Assembly (NCBI GenBank): GCA_027186245.1 | Contig: CP114495.1 | Coordinates: 8,734,501 to 8,798,500, forward strand | Reading direction: 5' to 3' | Source: Coriaria nepalensis | Lineage: Eukaryota > Streptophyta > Magnoliopsida > Cucurbitales > Coriariaceae | DNA length: 64,000 nt | Part shown: positions 23,584-33,677 of the stretch, in pieces | How the letters are laid out: every line of letters starts with the position of its first letter | Position numbering within the stretch: the stretch's first letter is position 1 | Program-made: the position numbers and the translations under genes | Notes under the pieces: generated by a model | The model's input: the letters and a program-made list of their open reading frames with translations, nothing else | What the model was told of the DNA's origin: nothing | Databases searched by the model: none

Positions 23584-26336
23584 ATGTCCATAAATTCCTT
23601 TGCGACTATCACTTCACAAAAATGGTGGATCCATCTAACATCTGTCATTCTTCTCTACTCCATTATTTCTACTACCTTATCATTCTCGGTTGAAATCCCA
23701 CTCTGTTACACTACTTCTCAGTGTTCTTCCTTCCTCCCTGGACCTTCCCCAAAACACTATCTCTCCTCAAAACACTCTCTCTCAAACAAATCCCCGCTTA
23801 AACAAATCCATACTGGTTATTACACTAACAATGGAGATCAAATTTTCACTCAAAGCCACTCTTATAATCACAATTCGGCCCCACATCTTCTAAATTCCGT
23901 GTCTTTTCAGGCCAAAACTGTCCATGAAACAGGAATCAAAGGCTTGTTCAAAGTCAAAGCGAGCCTTCGTCTTCAAGGCAGCCTCGCCGTGACCGGTACC
24001 CGGATTTCTTATCTCACTTTGAAATGTTGGCTAAGTGGGTTCTGGTCAGAAGTTTCTGGAAAGCTCTTTATGGTTGGATCAGGAAAAGGGAATTCAAAAG
24101 AAGGTAATTTGCTTGAACTTGCTGTTGTATTGAAACTCAACAATCTCAAGAATTCAAGTAATATCTCTAGTTTGGTTTTTGGAACTTTAGAGAGCCTTAG
24201 TTCTGATAAGAGTATGATTTAAGCTATTTTGAGGAAGTTCCTATCTTGTTGCTCCCTCAAATAAATTACAATTTCACTTTGGTCCCTGAAGAATCTGATG
24301 ATTACAGCCCTAGTCATCAATTTCCACAAGGTTTACCTCTTTCTTCAATGCCAACAAAAAGTGTGTTCACTTCATCCAAAATGCAGATAACTTGTTTGCT
24401 TTGGTTTTCCATTCATCATCATGGATTCGGACTTTCCTCCAAAATTCTTGTATTTTAACGAAATTCAATGTTCCGAAGATGAAAAGAAGTTGAAGTTCTT
24501 AGTACAATTTCTTAACAATAGTCATAATAGATATTACCGTCCTTTTAATCCAAAGAGGAGTTTGATAGGAGAAGGGTGGTGGGATGAGAAGAAGTATCGG
24601 CTCTCTGTTGTTGCTTGCTGATTATTCTCGATCGGTTTGGATTCGTTCGATAAAGCCCATGTGAATGATTGTTCGACCCGGTTGACTTTGAGTTACCCGG
24701 CAAAAACGATCCATTAGAGATACTAGTAGCATTGTGGGTGAAATTTGGAGCCAAAAAGCAGCTAATGAGATGGGCTATTTTGATCCAATTCGGTTTGATC
24801 ATGCTGAGGATTCCACGGCTAAGATTACTGATTTGGAGTATGAGTATACAGAAATCGAAAAGGCGAGGAAGTTGTGTCCTATGAAGAAGAATGCTGAGGG
24901 AAGTGATTACCCGGATGTGAATTCTTACAACATGAGGTTTGAAATTTCAGTTAGAGATTCGGAAAGGAAGGTAATACATGGGGGTATTTGGTTCCTCACT
25001 TTGTAGAGGATCAAGTTTTTGAACCGGATTACTCTTCGTCTTATCTTCCAAATTCCAGCTTTGAAAATCCGGTTTTCATGAAAAAATCAATTAGTAGAAG
25101 CTTTTTCAATATCAGCTACATGATAGGCATCTCTCGATATCCCGAAATGGGGTTTAGTGATGTGATTTCTCGATTCTGTAATTCTTCTTCGAGTTTGCAT
25201 AATATAATCCAAATTTCAGCGGAAGGGATTTACAATTCAGAAACGGGTAGCTTGTGTATGATTGGCTGTAGAGATATCAGATCAAAGAATTTAACATTAG
25301 AGTCCGATTCAAAGGATTGTGAGATTTTTGTAAGCTTCAACAAGCAGGGAGGTTATGTAAACGGAACCATATCGAGCGGAGGGAGGTAAGGGATCCACTG
25401 TACTTTGGAACATTGGATTTGATTTCAGCCGCTTATGATACAAATGAAGCAAACCGTTTGATTTGGAGGATGGATGTGGAATTGATTATGGTTATTTTAT
25501 CCACAACACTTGCTGGTGTTTTTGTTCTTTTCCAAATCTTTCATGCTCAAAAGAATCCGAAAACACTTCCTTTAATCTCCCTTTTCATGGTATTAATCCT
25601 TGCACTCGGTCATATGATACCCCTAATCCTAAACTTCGAAGCCTTGTTCTTGTCCATAACCAATCATGAACATGTTTATCTTCAGTCCGGCAAATATGTG
25701 GAGGCTAATGGATTTATCATAATAGTAACTTTGGTTGCTTTCTTGTTACATTTCCATCTTTTGCAACTATCATTGTCCGCTAACTTCGGGCTAGAAAATG
25801 GGAAAAAGAAAATGGGGGTTGTTGAGATGAAGGCCTCGCTCGTTTCTCTATGCTTATATGCCGTTGGGATTTTAGTCGCTCTGCTATTGAATTGGAAAAA
25901 GACCAACAATGAAGTTGTGGTTAACTCCAGTTCTACCCTTTGGAGGGACTTGAATTCTTATGGTGGTTTGGTCTTGGATGGGTTTCTTTTGCCTCAAATC
26001 ATTCTAAACATGTTCGAGAACTTGAAAGGGAAGTATTTATCCCCTCCATTTTACTTTGGAACCACCCTTGTTCACCTTTTACCGCCTGTATACAACCTTT
26101 ACCAAGCTCAAAGCTATAATGCTAGACAGTACGAAAATGCCTATATCCATGCAGACGCATCTGGAGATTATTATTCTACTACCTGGGATGTTATTATCCT
26201 TCTGGGGAGTTTGTTCTTTGCATTGATCGTTTACTTGCAGCAATCTTACGGCGGTCGTTTTATGCTTTCTCAGAGGTTTTGGATTATGGAATTTAGGAAC
26301 TGTGTCTCTGTCACAAGTGAAGAAGAGGTTTTTTGA
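23584..26336 (+). pseudogene. DUF2921 membrane-protein pseudogene, copy B
   Basis: It starts 230 bp after the VAR3-like stop with a signal-peptide-like N-terminus (TSVILLYSIISTTLSFS). Colinear matches to copy C run to the end. Lesions: a 2-base insertion and TAA near 24217-24222, a TGA near 24618, a frame change around 24690-24700, another near 24975-25005, and one near 25388. The last 307-codon stretch (25413-26336) is intact and holds about seven membrane helices (IMVILSTTLAGVFVLFQIF, LFMVLILALGHMIPLIL and others). It faces copy C tail to tail across 390 bp. A C-terminal membrane product alone is conceivable, but with five breaks this is best read as a pseudogene. Confidence 0.85.
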
Positions 26337-26726
26337 CAAGTAGTGAAGAATAGTTTTTTTCTTGTGATTGTTCTTTGCACTATTAATTATACTATTGTTG
26401 TTCTCTCAAGTTTGATCCTATATTTCACATTGTTTGATGTACTTTTATTTTTATTTCTTGCTTTTGAGGTTGTGATTTTAAACGTCGTCGTAATACTGGA
26501 TTATCTTCAGAACACGAGCTAAAAATGGCAATTCTACCACCTTCTTGCTCCATAAAACAGAACTATTTGCAAGCAATTTTAGTGTAAAAGACATGTTGTG
26601 AGTAAACATCTAATGATCTCATTTCTCAAATTTATCGACAAACAAAGTACCTTAAAGTAAGTGAAAAATAAGATCAAACTTCGAGAACATCAACGTACAA
26701 TAGTGCAACGACCAACTCATCATATC
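26337..26726. other. Spacer between convergent DUF2921 copies
   Basis: AT-rich spacer that should contain the 3' ends of both transcripts. No terminator or other element can be named. Transcription from both sides would converge here. Confidence 0.4.
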
Positions 26727-29474
26727 TTATGCTTCACTAGAGATAGGGACTCTTTCGTAAATTCCGCAATCCCGGAACCTCCGAGGAAGCATAAAACGAG
26801 CACCGAAACGTTGCTGCAAGTAAACAACCACAGCCAAGAACAAACCCCCAAGAAGAATGATCACATCCCACGTAGAAGAATAAAAATCTTCGGATGGGTC
26901 CGCATAGATATATATGTTTCCGTTCTGTCTAGCACTATAGCTATTAGCTCGGTAAAGGTCGTATCCGTGCGGTAAAAGCCGAACAAGGGTTGTTCCAAAG
27001 TAAAACAGAGAGGATAAAGACTTCCCTTTCGAGTTTTCAAACAAGTTTAGAATGATTTGAGGCAAAAGAAATCCATCCAATACCATACTGCCGTAAGAAT
27101 TCAAGTCCCTCCAAAGTGGAGAAGAGGAAATCATCAAAACTTCATTATCAGTCTTCTTCCACTTCACGAGCAAAGCAACTAAAATCTCGGCTGCGTATAT
27201 GGACAGAGAAACGAACAAGGCCTTCATCTCAACAACCCACATTTGCCTTTTCCCATTCTCTACCCCAGCTTTTGCGGACAATGATAGTTGTAAGAGACGA
27301 AATTGTAACAAGAAAGCAATCATTGTTACCAGTCTTATAATGACTTCATTAGCTTCCACCCATTTGCTGGAGTGAATATAAAAGTCTGCACGATCAGTTT
27401 TGGACATGAACAAGGCTTCAAAGTTTAGGACAAGGGGTATCATATGCCCTAGAGTAAGGATTAATAGCATGAAAAGGGAGATTAAGGGAAGTGTTTTCGG
27501 ATATTTTTGGGCATGAAAGATTTGGAAAAGCACAAAAACACAAGCGAGTGTTGTGGATATAAGAACCAAAGCCAACTCCATATTCATCCTCCAAATCGAA
27601 CGATTCGCTTCATTCATGTCAAAACCGGCTGAAACCAAATCCAACCGTTCAAAGTGAAGTGGGTTCCCTTTTTCCCTCTGGCTCTCAATGCTTCCACTTA
27701 TATAACCTCCCTGCTTGTTTGAATTTATAGGAGGAAATTGGAAGCTCACAAGAATTTCACAATCTTTTGAATCGCCTTCTGATGTTTTTAGATTTTTGGA
27801 CCCGATTTCTCTACAGCCGATCATGCACAAGCTACCTGTTTCGGAATCATAAATCCCTTCTGCCGAAATTAGGATCATATCATTCAAACTCGAAGAAGAG
27901 TTAGAAAATGGAGAAATCCCATCACTAGATCCCATTTGTGAAATGCTTGAGATGCTTATCATGTAGCTCATATTGAACGAGCTTCTAGTACTATTCAACT
28001 TTCTCATGGAAACTGGATTTTCAAAGCTTGCATTAGACAGAATAGATGAATAGTAATTCAACTCAAAAACCTGATCATTTACAAACCGAGGAGTGGCATA
28101 GCCCCAAGTGATTACCTTCCCTTTCGAATTTTTAACCGAAATATCAAATCTCATGTTATAAGAATTCACATCCGGATAATCACTTGATCCCTTTGCATTC
28201 TTCGTCATAGGACACAACTTCCTTGCCTTTTCGATTTCCGTATACTCGTACTCCAAATCATTAATCTCAGCTCTGGAATCATCAGTGTGATCAAACCGAA
28301 TTGGATCAAAATAGCCCGTCTCATTAGATGCTTTTTGGCTCCAAATTTGCCCTACAATGCTACTAGTATCTCTAATGGATCGTGTTGCCGGGTAAGTCAG
28401 AGTCAACCGGGTCGAACAATCACCCACATGGGCTTTATCGAATGATTCCAAACTGATCTAGAATAATCGGCAAGCAACAATAGAGAGCCGGTTCTTCTTC
28501 TCATCCCACCACCCTTCTCCAATCAAACTCCTCTTCGGATTTAAAGACCGGTAATAAGTATAATGACTATCATTATAAAATTCTACTGAGAGTTTCAACT
28601 TCTTTTCATCTTCAGAACATTGAATGTCGCTAAAATAGATGAATTTTGGAAGAAAATCTGAATCCATGATTTTGGATGGAGGCTTTATAGCAAAGAAGTT
28701 ATCTGCATTTTGGACTAAATTGCAGACACTTTTTGTAGGCATTGAAGAAAGTGGTAAACCTTGTGGAAATTGATGACTAGGGCTGTAACTATCAGATTCT
28801 TCAGGGACCAAAGTGAAATTATAATTTATTTGGGGGAGCAACAAGATAGGAACTTCCTCAAAATTGCCTAAATCATTCTTACCCGAACTAAGGCTCTCTA
28901 AAGTTCCGAAGACCAAACTAGTGATATTACTTGAATGCTTGAGATTGTTGAGTTTAAAAACAACAGCAAGTTCAAGTAATTTACCTTTAGTCGAACTCCC
29001 TTTTCCTGATCCAACCATACAGAGCTTTCCAGAAGCTTCTGACCAAAACCCACTCAGCCTAAATCTCAGAGTGTTCATGCCGGAGCCATCTTGAAGACGA
29101 AGACCCGCTTCGACTTGGAACAAGCCTTGGGTTTGAGTTTCATGGACAATTTTGGGTTGAAAAGACAGGAAATTTAGAGTATGTGGGGGTAAGTAATAAT
29201 TGAAAGAGTAGTTGTCGCTGTGGACAAAATTATGATTTCCGCTATTAGCGAAATAACCAGAGTTCAGCTGTTTAAGAGGGGATTTGTTGGACTTACGGTG
29301 TTTTGGGGATGATCCAGGGAGGAAGGACGAACACTGTGAAGTAGTAGTGTAAGAGAGTGGAGTTTCAGATGTAAGAGATGATGAGGTAGTAGAAATGGTG
29401 GTGAGAAGAATTATACATGTTAGATTCAGCCACCATTTTGGCGAAGCAAGAGTTGGAGAGTAAGATGCAGGCAT
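26727..29474 (-). pseudogene. DUF2921 membrane protein, copy C, one in-frame stop
   Basis: Two same-frame segments, 29474-28458 (338 codons) and 28457-26727, are separated only by a TAG at 28460-28458. Read through, the gene is an intronless protein of about 915 residues. It has a signal peptide near 1-32 (LTCIILLTTISTTSSSL), a conserved middle (FRLSGFWSEASGKLCMVGSG; SLIGEGWWDEKKNRLSIVAC) and about seven C-terminal helices (VLISTTLACVFVLFQIF, LILTLGHMIPLVLNF, VIILLGGLFLAVVVYL). The second segment has no ATG near its start (its first codon would be TTG, and the first ATG comes ~80 codons in), so this is one broken gene rather than two. It is the best-kept of four copies. Function of DUF2921 is unknown; some databases label it 'PII uridylyltransferase', which nothing here supports. 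Assembly error or readthrough are alternatives to a true pseudogene. Confidence 0.85.
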
Positions 29475-30310
29475 AGTTTTGAGCTAGAGCTTTTCTCTGT
29501 CTGAAGAAGGAGGTGGAGGAAGAAAGTTGGGAAGATTTCTTAAGTATTAGAGACTTGAGAGAATGCATGAAAACGACTTAAAACAAGAAATATTAAATTT
29601 AATATTAATCTCTTTTAATGTCTAAAATTAAGGTATTTTTAAAATTGAATAAAAAATCATTCTAATAAATTTTTTTTAAAAAAAATGTTACCTAATCATT
29701 TTATTAAAAAAAATAAGACTAAAAAAATTATTTAATATTATTTATATTTAATAAATCGATATATAATTAATGTTGATTTAATCTTAAATTATAAATTTAA
29801 ATATATCCGATTGAATCGGACCGAATCCAATCAAATATGCGTTGACATTCTAAAATTAATCTGTAAATTGATGTTTAATACGATATAAGTTAAAATATTA
29901 AATTTTAAAATAATATGACCTAATTACATTTAAATATATATAAATTTGATAAAAATAATTGAGATATGAGAATTCAAAGTAAACGCCGGCAACTTTTCAA
30001 AGTCAATTGTAGACGTCAACGAAGACTTGGAAAAATGAAAATCTTCGACCGTTTATTGGTGCGTAAGAAGTCCGTCCACTCTAAGTCAGTAAGTGGATAC
30101 AGCTCTTAATACAAATTAAGGACTAGTGTCATAAGTTTCTTGGTCATCATTTGAAAAATTATAACTATCTTGACCTTGCCCTTGTTCATTTTCTACCTCT
30201 TCTACCATAAACGTTTAGGCCACAATTTTTCTTATCAATCTCACAACTTGTTACCAACTTGTAAATGAAATTTGATTCTATATTTTTAGACAAATCATTC
30301 TTTATCAAAT
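29475..30310. other. Upstream flank of DUF2921 copy C
   Basis: AT-rich. W-box cores (TTGAC) occur at about 29842 on the plus strand and as GTCAA near 30001 and 30015, all upstream of copy C, whose start faces this side. No other gene is seen. Confidence 0.35.
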
Positions 30311-30314
30311 CAAA

Positions 30315-30520
30315 AGTAAATACTCAATTTTCCATTCAAATTCTTTCTCATAACGTTCTTAGAGAAGATCCCGAATTTTTACGAGCTCACTCAATTTACC
30401 ATGTTTGGTGGCAGCGTATACTAAATTTCTTATAGCTTCACTAACTTCGGTAGGTAGTTGATCTTGATTACTTTCTTCATTGATTTCAGGGAGATACTTG
30501 TAGAGAATTAAGGATGATGA
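30315..30520 (-). pseudogene. Fragment resembling an IST1-like protein
   Basis: The minus strand reads LPTEVSEAIRNLVYAATKHG, then LSELVKIRDLL, a stop, and ERYEKEFE. This pattern (E-A-x3-L-x-Y-A-A … L-x-K/R-I-R … Y-x-KEF) is like the helical end of plant IST1-like ESCRT-III regulators. Only about 65 codons are seen, with one stop and no flanking exons. It is a tentative gene scrap. Confidence 0.33.
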
Positions 30521-30837
30521 TGTACCCGTTTAACTAGCTTCACTAATCCATTTAATTTAGACTTAGACTACGTTCATACTTCATATACAACCTAATCATG
30601 ATGTACCCGGAAAAAGAAAATTATAACTTATAAGTACGTACCCATTCGAAGCTTTTTTTCCTACTCGTATTCTTCTCTTTCGGCTTAGAAAATAGGTTGA
30701 GTTTACTAAGCCACTTCTTGGTCTCTTCTTGCCATCATGAAGAGTACAATGTCGTTTAGAGCTTAGACGGATTGAAAGGAAATTTTGAGTATGCAAAAAC
30801 AATTAGGGTTGAGAAGATATATATATATATATATCTA

Positions 30838-30990
30838 AAGATCTTCGAGAACTTGAAAGGGAAATCATTATCCTCACCGTGTTACTTCGGAATGCCTCTT
30901 GTTCGGCTTTTACTGCATGTATACGACTCTTTTCGAGCTCGTTCATAGCCGTAATGCTAGACAGTATGGAAATGCATATATCTATGCAGA
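30838..30990 (+). pseudogene. DUF2921 C-terminal fragment, copy D plus-strand arm
   Basis: The sequence from TTCGAGAACTTGAAAGGGAA to CTATGCAGACC matches the copy B region at about 26012-26158 (membrane part between helices 5 and 7), with frame damage. It ends abruptly where the opposite-strand fragment begins, giving a head-on join of related sequences. Confidence 0.75.
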
Positions 30991-31560
30991 CCAAGAAGAA
31001 TGATCACATCCCACGTAGAAGAATAAAAATCTCCATATGGGTCCGCATAGATATATATGTTTCCGTTCTGTCTAGCACTATAGCTATGAGCTCGGTTAAG
31101 GTCATATCCGTGCGGTAAAAGCCGAACAAGGGTGGTTCCGAAGTAAAACAGAGAGGATAAAGACTTCCCTTTCGAGTTTTCAAACAAGTTTATTAGTGAT
31201 TTGAGGCAAAAGAAACCCATTCAATACCATACCACCATAAGAATTCAAGTCCCTCCAAAAATGGAGAAGTGGAAATCATCACAACTTCATTGTCGGACTT
31301 CTTCCACTTCACAAGTAAAGCGACTAAAATCCCGGCCACATATATGGGTAGAGAAATGAACACGGCCTTCATCTCAACAACCCACATTTGCCTTTTCCCA
31401 TTCTGTACATCGACTTTCGCGGACCATGCTAGTTGTAAGAGACGGAATTGTAACAAGAAAGCAACCATTGTTACTAATCTTATAATAACTTCATTAGCCT
31501 CCACCTATTTTCCTGAGTGAATACAAACGTCTGCACACGATCGGTTTTGGACATGAACAA
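30991..31560 (-). pseudogene. DUF2921 C-terminal fragment, copy D minus-strand arm
   Basis: The minus strand reads, in two frames, LLQLAWSAKVDVQNGKRQMW … LVKWKKSDNEVVM and then NLFENSKGKSLSSLFYFG … FYSSTWDVIILLG. It is nearly identical to the matching part of copy C (about 26850-27430), with a frame break near 31200-31230. The close match implies a recent duplication of copy C. Everything upstream of the membrane domain is missing. Confidence 0.8.
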
Positions 31561-32389
31561 GGCTTCAAAGTAAGGACATGAACTGCAGAGAGCACTGGAT
31601 TTATTTATGTGTCGTGCTACTTATAGACAATTTAAGAATTTAGTTGAGATGAAAACTACTGGGCATTCTGTTTGGCCAAGATCAATCGTTACAACAAATT
31701 ACTCTCGGACACTCTTTTGACTGGGCAAGCATTGTACAATAGTTGGAAGATTTTGATGCTCGGTTGAAGTTTGTAATAAAAGTAAGAGAATAAAACAGTA
31801 AGCTGAGTCTTTGTTTTTTTAATTCTGTAAAAATAGAGTTGCTTAAATATATAAATTTTATTAAATTTCTTATAATTTAAAAGAAAAAAAAAACAATTAT
31901 AAAATATACTTACAATCATATTTAAACTGAATAAAATATACTAAAAATCAACCACTAATCGGACTAATTAAAATTTAAACAAAAACAAAAAAAAAAAGCT
32001 TAATTGATGTTCTTTCTATTTTATTTTTTTCATATTGAAGACATTATATTCATGCTCTCTAGTATAATATATAGTTAGGGAAATTACTAATGTCCTTTCC
32101 CCATTGTATCTAGCTAAAATACAACAAGATTACCCTATAAAATCTAATATATTTTTCTTTTACTTTGTCTAAAGGGCAAATACTTGTATTACACTCCACT
32201 ACAATATTATATTTAATTCCATAGCTTATCTACTAAATAAATATATCTACATACATACACATGATAATTTGAGCCAATTAGCTTGCATTTCTTAGGTATA
32301 TTAATTTAGTGTAATGATATTATAATTCAAATATTTCTCCACAACTTAGTTAGTTCATTAGTATAAATTTGATAAATAATTACAATAGT
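31561..32389. other. Intergenic, no supported gene
   Basis: AT-rich; presumably includes the promoter of the following small gene. No recognisable element apart from A/T runs. Confidence 0.35.
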
Positions 32390-32659
32390 ATGAGGAGAAG
32401 TGTGAGGATGAATAGTATGAGAATGATGAATATGATTGTGTTAGTAGTAATTATATCTCAATTAGTCTATTCTCATTCCAATTGTCGTCCCTATAAAACT
32501 TTTCATCATTTTGAAACCCTAAGGGAAGAACGTTGTGATAAAGTTTGTAGTTTGAATTGCGACAAAGTAGGTGTACCTAATGCTCAATTCGATTGGTGTT
32601 ATGATAGATGTATGATTCATTGCATGTATCTAGAACCCTTTCTAGTTCCTCCTATATAA
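32390..32659 (+). CDS. Small cysteine-rich secreted protein (89 aa)
   Basis: A basic, Met-rich start is followed by a hydrophobic run (MIVLVVIISQLVYSHS), a likely signal peptide cleaved before NCRPY. The mature part of about 58 residues has seven cysteines spaced C-x16-C-x3-C-x3-C-x12-C-x3-C-x3-C, that is, two CxxxCxxxC blocks. This resembles plant thionin-like and other cysteine-rich extracellular peptides, but I do not recognise a named family. The start is the first ATG in the frame; the open frame continues upstream without an ATG, and ATGs 32411 and 32423 are later choices. No intron is needed. It stands alone between two AT-rich gaps, so context does not suggest a role. Confidence 0.6.
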   Translation: MRRSVRMNSMRMMNMIVLVVIISQLVYSHSNCRPYKTFHHFETLREERCDKVCSLNCDKVGVPNAQFDWCYDRCMIHCMYLEPFLVPPI

Positions 32660-33677
32660 TTCAATCACTCAATCAGAATTATAATCACAAATATTAGTTT
32701 AATATGTCTAATTACTCATTATATAAGATTCTATATGTGCCTATAATTAATTGGTGGTAGAATATAAACCGAATCTATCTAAGAATCTCATTATATCATT
32801 TCTAATATGAAATCTCGATTTGCCTTTTTTGTATATCGATAATTAGATGCAAAAGGATTGTGTTAGCTGATCATTTGTTGATGGAATAAATGTGTTGTAA
32901 TTAACCAATTTCAAAAAATTTATAGAAAAGTATAGGTCATATGGGGAGGTATTTTGTATACATAAATAATACGTCTTCTACCTATCCTAAGTCCCAATGA
33001 TTTTTTATTTACTAATATATTTATTTATCGATCAAAATTAAAATGAAGAATGAACCATATTTTTTGTTTGGATAAGAATCAAGGATTGTCACCACATTTT
33101 TGTTTAATAGTTTTAGCATATAAAACATAACATGAAAATTTGTTATCATCATAGTTGAAAGAATGAAATTGATCAAATGACATTATGATAATTACAATAT
33201 GGTCATCTAAACTTTTATTAATGTTTTATGGTTTAATTTGGTAAACTTTTGGATCTAAGTTAAAGGATTAAGTGTTGCCATAAGCTTGTTAGAAAAGTTA
33301 TGATATCCTAACCATAGGATTTGGATTCCATATTCGGAAAAAATATATATAAATAAAAGCCTTTAAAATTTAGGGAAAAAAATAAAAATTAAGAATAATA
33401 GATTAATTCCATGTTAAATTAACATAGAAGGAGGTATATGAAAAATAATACTAACTTTTGAGGATTAACCTTAATTTAATCAAAGTTTTGGGGTTAATTA
33501 AATTATGCCTAGAGATAAGAAAAAATATAAATATAAAAATATATATAATAAAATAAATTCCTGAACCGAAATATTTATTATCTTCGCCGACAGATAGCGT
33601 TCTGTTCTCGGCTTCTTCCAAAAGTTTTCTTTCGAGTGAGGGCGAAAGAGATCTTTGGTGTATTTGATTTTACTACA
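32660..33677. other. Intergenic and KDSB 5' flank
   Basis: AT-rich with no coding segment. The last ~80 bp are likely the KDSB 5' leader. The reading frame stays open back to about 33636 but contains no earlier ATG. Confidence 0.4.

Noticed and set aside
28449..28451. Second DUF2921 segment as a separate gene starting MESFDKAH
   Set aside because: The first codon is TTG, not ATG, and the upstream segment continues the same homologous protein in the same frame; one gene with a stop is simpler.
33636..33677. Longer N-terminus of KDSB beginning before ATG 33678
   Set aside because: The frame is open but its first codon there is GTG; 33678 is the first ATG and matches the family start.
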